In this document: one piece after another, positions 38,697-46,985 of the stretch
Layout: the number at the start of each line of letters is the position of its first letter
How positions within the stretch are numbered: position 1 is the stretch's first letter
Assembly: GCA_964446945.1 (NCBI GenBank)
Contig: CAYUQO010000016.1
Coordinates: 43,568-107,567 of the forward strand
Direction: 5' to 3'
Origin: CAIYRG01 sp964446945
Lineage (GTDB): Bacteria > Pseudomonadota > Alphaproteobacteria > Micropepsales > Micropepsaceae
DNA: 64,000 bases
Position numbers and translations under genes: made by a program
Notes under the pieces: model-generated
Database searches by the model: none
What the model was told of the DNA's origin: nothing
The model's input: only the letters and a program-made list of their open reading frames with translations

Positions 38697-39377
38697 ATGC
38701 GCATCCTGGTTGTTGAAGATGATGCCGATCTGCAGCGCTTGCTGAAAAAAGCGCTCACCGAGTCGGGCTATGTCGTCGATGTCGCATCGGACGGAGAAGA
38801 AGGTCATTTTCTCGGCGACACCGAACCGTATGACGCGGTGGTCCTCGACCTCGGATTGCCGAAGATGGATGGCGTCACAGTGCTCGAACGCTGGCGCAAG
38901 ACCGGCCGGAAAATGCCGGTGCTGATCCTGACCGCACGCGACCGTTGGGCCGACAAGGTGGCAGGGTTCGATGCCGGTGCGGACGACTATGTCGCGAAGC
39001 CATTCTACACCGAGGAACTGCTCGCGCGGTTGCGCGCGCTTGTCCGGCGTGCTGCCGGCATTGCCTCGCCCGATATCGAGATCGGACCGCTCCGAATCGA
39101 TACGCGCAGCTCACGCGTGACGGTCTCAGGCAATCCGGTCAAGCTCACATCGCTCGAATACCGGCTTCTCGCCTATCTTGCGCATCACAAAGGCCAGGTG
39201 CTTTCGCGGACCGATCTGGTCGAGCATCTCTACGACCAGGACTTTGATCGCGACTCCAACACGATCGAGGTTTTTGTCGGACGGTTGCGCAAGAAGCTTG
39301 GCGTCGATGTCATTCACACGGTCCGGGGCCTCGGTTACCGGCTCGATGAGCCGAGTGCCGCCGAGGAACAAAGCTGA
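38697..39377 (+). CDS. feuP: OmpR-family response regulator, FeuP-like
   Basis: 226 residues. Receiver domain with the acidic pocket (VVEDDADL), phospho-acceptor Asp51 in VVLDLGLPKMDG and Lys in DDYVAKPF; then a winged-helix DNA-binding domain ending HTVRGLGYRL. Position before feuQ-like and ccm genes, and the PepSY gene upstream, match rhizobial feuP, which controls envelope and osmoadaptation genes. Probably autoregulated through the GTTCAT repeat. Confidence 0.9.
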   Translation: MRILVVEDDADLQRLLKKALTESGYVVDVASDGEEGHFLGDTEPYDAVVLDLGLPKMDGVTVLERWRKTGRKMPVLILTARDRWADKVAGFDAGADDYVAKPFYTEELLARLRALVRRAAGIASPDIEIGPLRIDTRSSRVTVSGNPVKLTSLEYRLLAYLAHHKGQVLSRTDLVEHLYDQDFDRDSNTIEVFVGRLRKKLGVDVIHTVRGLGYRLDEPSAAEEQS

Positions 39378-40765
39378 GGCGGTTTTTCCCACAAGGCAAT
39401 TCGCTGACATTCCGGCTGATCGCCGGCGCGGCAGTATGGTGCGTGTTTTGCCTGATCACCGGCGGCTTCATTCTTTCGGGCCTGTTTCGCGGCGCGGTTC
39501 AGGAAAGTCTCGATGATCAACTCCGCTTTGATCTCGATGGGCTGCTCGCAGCCGCCGAAGTCGATGCGCCACAGCACGTGGCGCTGGAAAACCGATTCGC
39601 CGATCCGCGCTTCGAGCGGGTGTTTTCGGGCTGGTATTGGCAAATCGAACCGCAGGCCACGCAGGATGCGGAGGAGCAGCCGGAGACATCGCGCTCGTTA
39701 TGGGATCAGACGATCAATCCACAGGGACTGGTCAGTGCCGACAACAACACGCAATGGGGTTATGCAGACGGCCCGGATGGGCAACGGTTGCGCGTGCTGG
39801 TGCGCGAGATCACACTCCCGCGCGCGGTCGGCGGTGTTCGCGAGAATGGGAAATTTCGCTTCCTCGTGGCGAGCAGCGTCAACGAGACCGAAAACGATGT
39901 GCTGCAATTCAATCGCACATTACTTTGGTCGTTTGTGCTTTTCAGCCTCGGATTGTTGGCGGCCATCGCCATTCAGGTGCGCGTCGGATTGGAGCCGTTG
40001 CACCGGGTCAGCGAGAGTTTGGCGCGCATTCGCGAAGGCCGCGCGCAATGTCTGGAGGGTGAATTCCCGGCCGAGATTGCCCCACTGGCAAAAGAACTCA
40101 ACGGCTTAATCGCGCACAGCAGTGAAGTGGTTGGCAGGGCGCGGGCGCATGTCGCCAATCTCGCGCATTTCCTGAAGACACCGTTGACAGTGCTCGCCAA
40201 CGAAGCCGCTTCATCGCAATCGCCGCTCGCCGAAACGGTGACGCGCCAGGTGAATTCCATGCGGAGGCAGGTGGATCATTACCTGGCCCGTGCGCGCGCG
40301 GCAGGCGCCCTCGATGTGCTGGGTAGCCGCACTGATATTTCGTCCTCACTTGGCGATCTCTCCCGCGTCCTGACCCGTATGCATGTCGAGAAGACACTGG
40401 CCATCGACCTTGACGTGGCGCCAGGTTTGGCGTTTCGCGGCGAGCGCGAAGACTTTGAAGAAATGGCAGGCAATCTCCTCGACAATGCCTGCAAGTGGGC
40501 GCGCACCAGGGTTCAGGTCAAAGCTGCGCCGCTGGAAACCGGGCGCTTCCTGCTTTCCGTCGAAGATGACGGTCCGGGACTGCCGCCCGACAAACGTTCC
40601 GAGCAAATCGAACGCGGCAAAAGACTCGATGAGTCGGTGCCTGGAACCGGGTTGGGGCTTGCTATCGTGCGCGATATCTCGAAGCTTTATGGCGGCACGC
40701 TGACGCTGGCGCAGGCATCGCTCGGCGGACTGAAAGTCTGCCTCGAATTGCCGGGTTCAGCGTAG
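39374..40765 (+). CDS. feuQ: Sensor histidine kinase, FeuQ-like, probable CTG start
   Basis: In the reading frame, the only ATG/GTG/TTG near the start is GTG 39443, which would cut the first membrane helix in half. The CTG at 39374 overlaps the feuP stop (CTGA) and has GAGGA six bases before it, giving 463 residues that begin RRFFPQGNSLTFRLIAGAAVW. Two membrane helices flank a periplasmic domain; a HAMP-like stretch, then the H-box VANLAHFLKTPLTVLANEA (His kinase of the PhoQ type) and the ATPase boxes N (NLLDNACKWAR), G1 (EDDGPGLP) and G2 (GTGLGLAIV). Senses an envelope signal and phosphorylates FeuP. Confidence 0.88.
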   Translation: MRRFFPQGNSLTFRLIAGAAVWCVFCLITGGFILSGLFRGAVQESLDDQLRFDLDGLLAAAEVDAPQHVALENRFADPRFERVFSGWYWQIEPQATQDAEEQPETSRSLWDQTINPQGLVSADNNTQWGYADGPDGQRLRVLVREITLPRAVGGVRENGKFRFLVASSVNETENDVLQFNRTLLWSFVLFSLGLLAAIAIQVRVGLEPLHRVSESLARIREGRAQCLEGEFPAEIAPLAKELNGLIAHSSEVVGRARAHVANLAHFLKTPLTVLANEAASSQSPLAETVTRQVNSMRRQVDHYLARARAAGALDVLGSRTDISSSLGDLSRVLTRMHVEKTLAIDLDVAPGLAFRGEREDFEEMAGNLLDNACKWARTRVQVKAAPLETGRFLLSVEDDGPGLPPDKRSEQIERGKRLDESVPGTGLGLAIVRDISKLYGGTLTLAQASLGGLKVCLELPGSA

Positions 40766-40838
40766 TGTCGTGGTTTCGAAGTTCGCACGAATTCGATATC
40801 AAACACGCTTTGCGAACTTCGAAACCGAAACGACACTA
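40763..40838. repeat. 76-nt palindromic element, type B, copy 1
   Basis: Arms TAGTGTCG..GGTTTCGAAGTTCGCA (40763-40787) and its complement (40811-40838), the right arm holding three extra bases; loop of 23 bases. The element begins inside the feuQ stop codon TAG. Its inner core matches the copy at 43627-43702. Confidence 0.9.
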
Positions 40839-40852
40839 CAATCACTAATTAG

Positions 40853-40929
40853 CTAGTGTCCTTTCGATTCTGAAATTCGCTCGGATGCCGATATAGAGAT
40901 CAGGCGAATTCCAGAATCGGGGACACTAG
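40853..40929. repeat. 77-nt palindromic element, type A, copy 1
   Basis: Arms CTAGTGTCC..CGATTCTGAAATTCGC (40853-40880) and complement (40904-40929), the left arm two bases longer. Same AGTGTC/GACACT ends as type B but a different core. A second copy is at 43539-43614. Confidence 0.9.
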
Positions 40930-40940
40930 CCGGGCGCGAG

Positions 40941-41285
40941 ATGCTGAAGAAACACAATCCGCTGAAACTCAATCCGCTGCAATTGCGCACTCTGACCGTG
41001 TTGCAGGCACTGGCTGCAACAGATGGCGCAGGTGAGCCTGGTCCCGCGGAGGGCGAGTATAAGATCCAGCGCTTTCCCGGCAGACATGCGGATCACTTCC
41101 ATGTCGGTGAATTCGTGGTCAGCGGCAGTGACGCGACGGGCTTATTCAATGAATCGGTCTGGAACGCACTGGCACGTAAAGGGCTGGCGCGGTCCGAATG
41201 GCCGGCAGCCGTCATACTGACCGCCGAAGGTCTTACCTATGACACCGGGTTGGCGGGCGAGATTCTGCATCGCGGTTCGCACTGA
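40941..41285 (+). CDS. Hypothetical protein, 114 residues
   Basis: Starts MLKKHNPLKLNPLQLRTLTVLQAL, then GRHADHFHVGEFVVSG and NESVWNALARKGLAR, ending in EGLTYDTGLAGEI. No signal peptide; a small cytoplasmic protein, possibly DNA- or protein-binding by its helix-rich composition, but no family recognised. It lies between the two palindrome clusters and converges with the acylase gene 15 bases away. Confidence 0.65.
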   Translation: MLKKHNPLKLNPLQLRTLTVLQALAATDGAGEPGPAEGEYKIQRFPGRHADHFHVGEFVVSGSDATGLFNESVWNALARKGLARSEWPAAVILTAEGLTYDTGLAGEILHRGSH

Positions 41286-41300
41286 TGTCATGCACCGGCA

Positions 41301-43526
41301 TCATCGGCTGCGCTCTGCCGCGCTGGCCGGGGCGCCGAAGCTGAAATTCGGCGGCGCGGTACGGGGAGGCGCGACGGATTGCACCGCGGTCCTGCCCGGC
41401 CGCTCAATCGCCGTGGCCTGCGCGAGGAGTGAGCGCGGATCCAGCGGCACGGATTTCAGTTGTTCGCGTGCAAACAGGACAGCCTGATTGTCATAGCGAT
41501 TGGTGCCCGAATTGCGGGAATTTCCGAACGGCACAATGCTCTGCGCCTGCCACGCACCATTCTTCTGCCATTTCGAAAACAGAACGAATGAATCTCCTGC
41601 TTCGGCGCTCGAGAATCCCGCGGCTTTCTGGTTGGGAGCGAGTTCCACATTGCGCAAAGCGTCGGGCGCGCCGCTGAGGGGAAGGTCCAGATTGTCACGG
41701 CGCAGCCGGCTGACTTCGCCCCATTCAGGATCAAGACGTGCGAAGTGCGAAAGCAGCCAGGCAGCGGTGCTGCGCAATGTGGCGACTGGGTCCGGCCGTG
41801 GCAGTCCATTGGCTGAGGCCTGCAGCAGTGGGGCGGCAGTCAGCACGGCCAGCGGGGCGCCGCGGTTGGCTGAATCCGTACACAGATTATATCGGCGCAG
41901 GTCTTCGCCGGCTTCTTCCAGCATGGGTTCGCCGGCGTAATTCCGTTCCCCCAAATCCTTCACGATGGCGGCAAAATCGGAATCCCCGGCGAAACAGCTA
42001 TCGAATTTGAACGCACGGAATCCGTCGTCGGTCAGGGTTTTCGCGGCAGGCAGCAATACCAGTGCGCGTCGCGCCCGGTTGTTCAGACCGGTTTCGATGC
42101 CCATGCTGAGCCCGAAGGCATCGGGTTTGGGATTGTACGGGTCGGAAGTGACGCGGAACGGCGTTGCATTCGCGGCGACGACGAACCCGCTCTGCGGCGC
42201 GACCGTCTGGGGGACCGCCGAAAAGGGCAGGTAACCCATCCACAAATCCGCCGAGACATCTCCTGGTACGGGCCGCGTCCAGTCATAACCCGGCGGGCGA
42301 TTCGGGAAAGCACCGTTGTAAAACGCCGCAATCCTGCCGATCCGGTCGGCATAGACAAAACTGAGCGACGGAATATCGCCGGACGCAAGTACGGCGGTGA
42401 AAGCATTGAAATCCTGTGCCTTGTTCAGGGCAAAAAAGGCTTCGACCCCCTTTAGATCGTTCTGACCTGCATAGCGCAGGGCATACAGACCCATGGGCCC
42501 GCGAAACACCGGACCATGGATGGAGCGGAGCAGTGGGCGGCGCACAATGGCGCGAATTGGACCCCAAAGCCGGGTCACGATCCGAGCCTCGCGCACATCC
42601 AGTTTCCGCCATGCGCCGTCAAACCAGTATTCGTTCGGGTTCGCGGGATTCGGCTTCAATTGATAGATGTCAACGAGGTCGGGACGGTTGGCCGAAATAC
42701 CCCAGCCTGAATTCGGGCCGGCTGCGGCCAGCATCACGGGCGAGCCCGGAAGCAATCCACCTTCGAGATTCCAGCCTTCGGCGGAACTGACGCGCGCTTC
42801 ATACCACGACAGGGGACCGGCGAATGGTCCCTGCGGGTTGATCAGCAGCCGCGTCGCGCCGTCCGGCGAGCGCGCCGGTGCTATCGCCGCCGTGAGCGAG
42901 CGCAGATGCGTCATGTCGCCCGCCGTCTTTGCCGGAATTCCGGCGATCAGCGACTTCACCTGGTTGTCCAACCCGTAAAACAACGGCAGCCGCAGCATGA
43001 ACAACGCGACGACGTCCTGCGGCCGTGCCGGTGCGAATCCCGCCAGCACTTCGCCGCGGTGTTGCGCGGCATACAGGTTCAGGCCGGCGACATAGCCGTC
43101 GAGAAGTGCCTTCGTATCGGGTGAAATGTCGGTGTCATAATGTTGGTTGATCGCATCCCAGATGCCGAGAATCTGGACGAGGTAGTCTTCCTGGGCCACA
43201 GCCCGGCCATCCACGGCGGCGAGCTTTCCGCGCGCGGCCAGCAATGCCCTCTGGATGGTGGCAAAGTCATCTTCCGCGTGCGCATAGGCGAGACCAAAGG
43301 CCGCATCCGCGTTCCGCCGCGCGAAGACGTGCGGCACGCCAAAGCGGTCGCGGATGATGGTCGCGTCGTAGCGCGCCGCGGCGGCAATGGCGGGGCGGGT
43401 GTCGAACCAGCTGAGCCGGTCTTCATTGGCCGAGAAGAAACTGAAGAACGCTACACTCGCGAGCATAAGGAAGATTGCGGTCAAGCGCAGCATCATTCCG
43501 GCCATACTCGCAAAAGACGGACGCAA
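41301..43526 (-). CDS. Penicillin acylase family (S45) enzyme with atypical nucleophile region
   Basis: 741 residues. N-terminal hydrophobic anchor or signal (about 12-32), then the family's IIRDRFGVPHVFA..N..DAAFGLAYAHAEDDFATIQ. The Ntn-hydrolase self-cleavage site, usually GSN, reads RSL (Ser210 in THLRSLTAAIA); the residue usually His or Gln 22 positions on is Gln (NPQGPF). The catalytic-site Asn is in VVAANATPF. C-terminal end retains SKWQKNGAW-like and Y.NQA..F motifs. These enzymes cleave acyl amides (penicillins, acyl-homoserine lactones, aculeacin); the target here is unknown. It sits where ccmI is expected. Confidence 0.88.
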   Translation of the reverse strand: MRPSFASMAGMMLRLTAIFLMLASVAFFSFFSANEDRLSWFDTRPAIAAAARYDATIIRDRFGVPHVFARRNADAAFGLAYAHAEDDFATIQRALLAARGKLAAVDGRAVAQEDYLVQILGIWDAINQHYDTDISPDTKALLDGYVAGLNLYAAQHRGEVLAGFAPARPQDVVALFMLRLPLFYGLDNQVKSLIAGIPAKTAGDMTHLRSLTAAIAPARSPDGATRLLINPQGPFAGPLSWYEARVSSAEGWNLEGGLLPGSPVMLAAAGPNSGWGISANRPDLVDIYQLKPNPANPNEYWFDGAWRKLDVREARIVTRLWGPIRAIVRRPLLRSIHGPVFRGPMGLYALRYAGQNDLKGVEAFFALNKAQDFNAFTAVLASGDIPSLSFVYADRIGRIAAFYNGAFPNRPPGYDWTRPVPGDVSADLWMGYLPFSAVPQTVAPQSGFVVAANATPFRVTSDPYNPKPDAFGLSMGIETGLNNRARRALVLLPAAKTLTDDGFRAFKFDSCFAGDSDFAAIVKDLGERNYAGEPMLEEAGEDLRRYNLCTDSANRGAPLAVLTAAPLLQASANGLPRPDPVATLRSTAAWLLSHFARLDPEWGEVSRLRRDNLDLPLSGAPDALRNVELAPNQKAAGFSSAEAGDSFVLFSKWQKNGAWQAQSIVPFGNSRNSGTNRYDNQAVLFAREQLKSVPLDPRSLLAQATAIERPGRTAVQSVAPPRTAPPNFSFGAPASAAERSR

Positions 43527-43538
43527 CAGATAAGTCCG

Positions 43539-43614
43539 CCAGTGTCCCGATTCTGAAATTCGCTTGATCTCTATATCGGTATCCGGGCGAATTTCAGAAT
43601 CGAAAGGACACTGG
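43539..43614. repeat. 76-nt palindromic element, type A, copy 2
   Basis: Arms CCAGTGTCC..CGATTCTGAAATTCGC (43539-43563) and complement (43587-43614), extra bases now in the right arm, i.e. inverted relative to copy 1. Lies 12 bases upstream of the acylase start. Confidence 0.9.
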
Positions 43615-43626
43615 CCACTGTCAATT

Positions 43627-43702
43627 CCAGTGTCGTTTTCGGTTTCGAACTTCGCCAGTGCCCTATTTGGAGGTGATGCGAACTTCGAAACCGCGACACT
43701 GG
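43627..43702. repeat. 76-nt palindromic element, type B, copy 2
   Basis: Arms CCAGTGTCG..GGTTTCGAACTTCGC (43627-43655) and complement (43678-43702), longer arm on the left. Paired with the type A copy 12 bases before it, mirroring the B-A pair at 40763-40929. Confidence 0.9.
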
Positions 43703-43972
43703 AACGTGAAATTAAACGTAATCTGATGACGCTGCAGATTCCTCTAATTGTCGCGCAATCTTTCGGCGAACCGCTTACACTTCCCCGGATTGCGCTTTAG
43801 TGCGGTTTGTCACCCCGCCAGACCGGGTTGTGCTCGCGGGAATTTGAGATTGTCGCGTGCCCCGGTCCGGCCCGATAATAATGATTTGCAGCGCCTTGCT
43901 GCAGCGAAGTGGTTACATTTGCCGCTCATGCGCTCTAGGATGCGCGGCAAGGTCAAGTGGGTCGGGACGGAT
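43703..43972. other. Gene-free stretch before ccmE
   Basis: 270 bases upstream of ccmE after the palindromes. A GCAGC..GCTGC short hairpin is present near 43890. No ORF with coding character, no trace of ccmI, and no promoter that I can place with confidence. Confidence 0.5.
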
Positions 43973-44437
43973 ATGACTCCCAAAAAACAGCGACGACTGG
44001 CATTTGCCATTACGCTTCTGCTGGCCGGCGGCGGCGCGGCGGCGCTGGCGGTCTATGCCCTGCAGGACAATGTTCTGTTCTTTTACAGCCCCAGCGATAT
44101 TGCGGCGCATCCGGACAAGGTTCCGCCTGGCCGCGCATTCCGGATCGGGGGACTGGTCGAGAAGGGCAGCGTCAAACGCGATCAGGGGCTGGAAATCCAG
44201 TTCACCGTCACCGATGGGAAAAACGCGGTTCCGGTGGAGTATAGCGGCGTGTTGCCGGATCTCTTTCGCGAAGGCCAGGGCGTTGTCGCGCTTGGCACCA
44301 GAGGACGTAACGGCGTATTTACGGCCAGCGAAGTCCTGGCGAAACACGACGAGAGATATATGCCACCAGAGGTCGTGGACGCGCTGAAGCGCTCCGGACA
44401 CTGGCAGGAAGGCCAGGGAAGCGCAGGCGCATCATGA
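43973..44437 (+). CDS. ccmE: Cytochrome c maturation heme chaperone CcmE
   Basis: 154 residues from the ATG at 43973 (GGGACGGA upstream). N-terminal membrane anchor (about 8-28), then the OB-fold domain with the heme-linking His in AKHDERYMPPEV, the CcmE hallmark. It carries heme to apocytochromes in the periplasm. Start of the ccmEFH operon (ATGA overlap with ccmF); ccmI, usually before it, is absent here. Confidence 0.95.
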   Translation: MTPKKQRRLAFAITLLLAGGGAAALAVYALQDNVLFFYSPSDIAAHPDKVPPGRAFRIGGLVEKGSVKRDQGLEIQFTVTDGKNAVPVEYSGVLPDLFREGQGVVALGTRGRNGVFTASEVLAKHDERYMPPEVVDALKRSGHWQEGQGSAGAS

Positions 44438-46401
44438 CCGGTGAACTTGGCCAACTCGCTCTTTGCCTCGCGCTTGCACTTTCCGTGGTTCAGGCGATTA
44501 CGGGTTTGTTTGGCGCTGCCCGCGGCGACATCCGGGTGATGGCGATGGGACGTGGCGCGGCTCTCGGCAGCTTCGTCTTCATCGCGCTCGCCTTTTTCAC
44601 GCTCATGTTCGCCTATTTGACTTCCGATTTCTCGGTCATGGCGGTCGCGGAAAACTCGCACACGGCAAAGCCGCTGATTTACAAAATCACCGGCGTGTGG
44701 GGGAACCACGAAGGTTCGATGGTTCTGTGGATGCTCATTCTGGGCATCTATTCGGCGGCAATCGCGGTGTCACAGCCCGACGGATCGGACGTCAATGCCC
44801 GGCTCGGGTCGCGCGCGCTCGGGGTGCAGGCGCTGATTGCGATCGCGTTTCTGGTCTTTATTCTGCTTACATCGGATCCCTTTCTGCGGTTGTATCCGCA
44901 GCCATTCGAAGGCAACGGGTTGAACCCGCTGCTGCAGGATCCTGGCCTCGCCTTCCATCCGCCGCTGCTTTATCTCGGCTATGTCGGCCTGTCGGCATCC
45001 TTCTCATTTGCCGCCGCGGCCCTGCTCGACAGCCGGAACGATGCCGCCTGGGTCCGTCGTGCACGGCCGTTCGCCATTGCCGCGTGGACGGCGCTGACGC
45101 TGGGAATCGCCGCCGGATCCTGGTGGGCCTACTATACGCTCGGCTGGGGCGGATTCTGGTTCTGGGATCCGGTCGAGAATGCGTCTTTGATGCCGTGGCT
45201 GATTGCCACCGCGCTGATCCATTCCATGATGGCGAGTGAGCGCACCGGCGCTTTCAAGAGCTGGACGCTTCTGCTCGCAATCGCAGGTTTCTCCTTCAGT
45301 CTGATCGGCACCTTCCTGGTGCGCTCGGGCGTGCTGAATTCCGTGCACGCCTTTGCCAATGATCCGCGCCGCGGGCTGTTCATCCTGATGATCCTGTTCG
45401 TGGCCATTACGTCGCCGCTGATTTTATTCGCATGGCGGGCACCAAAGCTGCCGCCCGGAGCGGCATTCGATGTCGTCAGCCGCGAGACCGGAATCCTGCT
45501 GAACAATCTTCTGCTCACCGCGGCCGCGGCGACCGTTTTGATCGGCACGCTTTACCCGCTCGTCCTGGATGCGGCGGAAGGCATCAAAATCTCGGTCGGG
45601 CCGCCTTATTTCACCGCAACGGTGATTCCGATGATGGCGCTGCTCGCCATCGCGATGCCGTTTGGTCCGATTTTTCTGTGGCGGCGGAGTCAATTCAAAC
45701 CGGCTGTCTGGACGCTGCGATTTGCTCTTGCGGCCGGCGTGTTGGCGCTGTGCGTCGCGCTGGCGGTCGCGCGCCCGGTTTCACTGCTCGGCATCGCAGC
45801 CGTTGGACTGGGAATTTGGCTGATTGCCGGATCGGTCACCGATATCGCCCGTCGCGCCGGCGGTTGGACTCGCGTGCGGTTCCTGCCGGCAACGGCATTT
45901 ACCGCCGCATTGGCACATGCAGGGCTTGGCGTGGTGGCGCTCGGGGTTGCCGGCGCCAGTGTGTGGAAGAGCGAAGCAATCCAGGTGGTTGCGCCGCATC
46001 AAACCATGCAGATCGGCGGCTACACGCTGAGGCTGGAAAACACCGAGCGCATTCAGGGGCCGAATTATTTCGCCGACCGCGCAGAATTCACTGTCTTTTC
46101 CGGTGGGCAACAGATCGCGATTCTGCACCCGGAAAAGCGGACCTATCCGGTCGAACAAACCGCGACATCTGAATCCTCAATCCGGACAACGGGCATTTCC
46201 GACCTCTACGTCGTCCTTGGCGATCCTCGCGACGGCGGCGGCTGGGTGGTACGCGCTTATTACAATCCGATGGCGCCATTCATCTGGCTCGGCGGAGTAA
46301 TCATGGCTCTCGCCGGCTTCACCGCTCTGGGCTCGCGGCTCGCGGCGGCACTGCGGTCGCGACGGCAAGCGCCAAATCTTGTGTCCGAGCCCGCCGAGTG
46401 A
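44434..46401 (+). CDS. ccmF: Cytochrome c heme lyase subunit CcmF
   Basis: 655 residues, a polytopic membrane protein with the WWD domain: WGGFWFWDPVENASLMPWL, framed by conserved His residues, and KITGVWGNHEGSMVLW near the N-terminus. Together with CcmH it attaches heme to the CXXCH of apocytochromes. Start overlaps the ccmE stop. Needed for the cytochrome at 22552. Confidence 0.97.
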   Translation: MTGELGQLALCLALALSVVQAITGLFGAARGDIRVMAMGRGAALGSFVFIALAFFTLMFAYLTSDFSVMAVAENSHTAKPLIYKITGVWGNHEGSMVLWMLILGIYSAAIAVSQPDGSDVNARLGSRALGVQALIAIAFLVFILLTSDPFLRLYPQPFEGNGLNPLLQDPGLAFHPPLLYLGYVGLSASFSFAAAALLDSRNDAAWVRRARPFAIAAWTALTLGIAAGSWWAYYTLGWGGFWFWDPVENASLMPWLIATALIHSMMASERTGAFKSWTLLLAIAGFSFSLIGTFLVRSGVLNSVHAFANDPRRGLFILMILFVAITSPLILFAWRAPKLPPGAAFDVVSRETGILLNNLLLTAAAATVLIGTLYPLVLDAAEGIKISVGPPYFTATVIPMMALLAIAMPFGPIFLWRRSQFKPAVWTLRFALAAGVLALCVALAVARPVSLLGIAAVGLGIWLIAGSVTDIARRAGGWTRVRFLPATAFTAALAHAGLGVVALGVAGASVWKSEAIQVVAPHQTMQIGGYTLRLENTERIQGPNYFADRAEFTVFSGGQQIAILHPEKRTYPVEQTATSESSIRTTGISDLYVVLGDPRDGGGWVVRAYYNPMAPFIWLGGVIMALAGFTALGSRLAAALRSRRQAPNLVSEPAE

Positions 46402-46883
46402 TGGGACGCCTGACCATGGATATTGGGCGCGCTGTCGTTGTTGCGGCGTGTCTTCTCTTCACAGTCGGCAGCGGTCTGCCGGCGCTCGCGGCTGGTGAGC
46501 AGCCCGATGAGAGCACCTATGTGGCGCCGCTCGCCAATCCGGTGCTGGAAGCGCGCGCCAAGGCTCTGCAGAAGGAGTTGCGCTGCCTCGTGTGCCAGGG
46601 CCAATCCATCGATGAATCCAATGCGCCTTTGGCGGCGGACTTGCGGCGCCTGATCCGCCAACAAATGGCCGCCGGCCAGTCGGACCAGGAGATCAAGGAC
46701 TTTCTGGTCGCCCGCTACGGCGCGTTCGTTTTGATGCGTCCGCCGGTCCGGCAGGACACGCTGTTTCTTTGGTTCGGTCCAATGCTGTTGGTGTTCGCCG
46801 GATTGGGCGTCGTCGGCGTTATTATCGCACGGTCCCGCCAACGCCTCGGTCCAGGCGACGATCTGACTGCTGAATCGCCATAA
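46401..46883 (+). CDS. ccmH: Cytochrome c maturation protein CcmH (thiol-redox)
   Basis: 160 residues; ATG overlapping the last base of the ccmF stop (an in-frame GTG precedes it). Signal peptide, then the redox-active LRCLVCQGQSIDESNAPLA and YGAFVLMRPP, followed by one membrane helix near the C-terminus. Reduces the apocytochrome cysteines for heme attachment. Short form, without the TPR half. Confidence 0.95.
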   Translation: MGRLTMDIGRAVVVAACLLFTVGSGLPALAAGEQPDESTYVAPLANPVLEARAKALQKELRCLVCQGQSIDESNAPLAADLRRLIRQQMAAGQSDQEIKDFLVARYGAFVLMRPPVRQDTLFLWFGPMLLVFAGLGVVGVIIARSRQRLGPGDDLTAESP

Positions 46884-46985
46884 CGTTACTTTCTTTTAAT
46901 CTCTTTGACATGTAGCAGAAAGAGTTGCGTTTTAAATTGGCAACCGAGCCAAGGGGCTGCCTGACCAACAACCATGGGAAATCCG

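Noticed and set aside
43564..43800. 78-residue plus-strand ORF
   Set aside because: It starts inside the palindromic elements and most of its sequence is repeat; no coding character.
43703..43972. Remnant of ccmI
   Set aside because: No reading frame in the gap resembles CcmI.
46905..46936. Promoter for degP (TTGACA with TTTAAA)
   Set aside because: Good -35 but a 20-base spacer to the only -10-like box; too weak to list.
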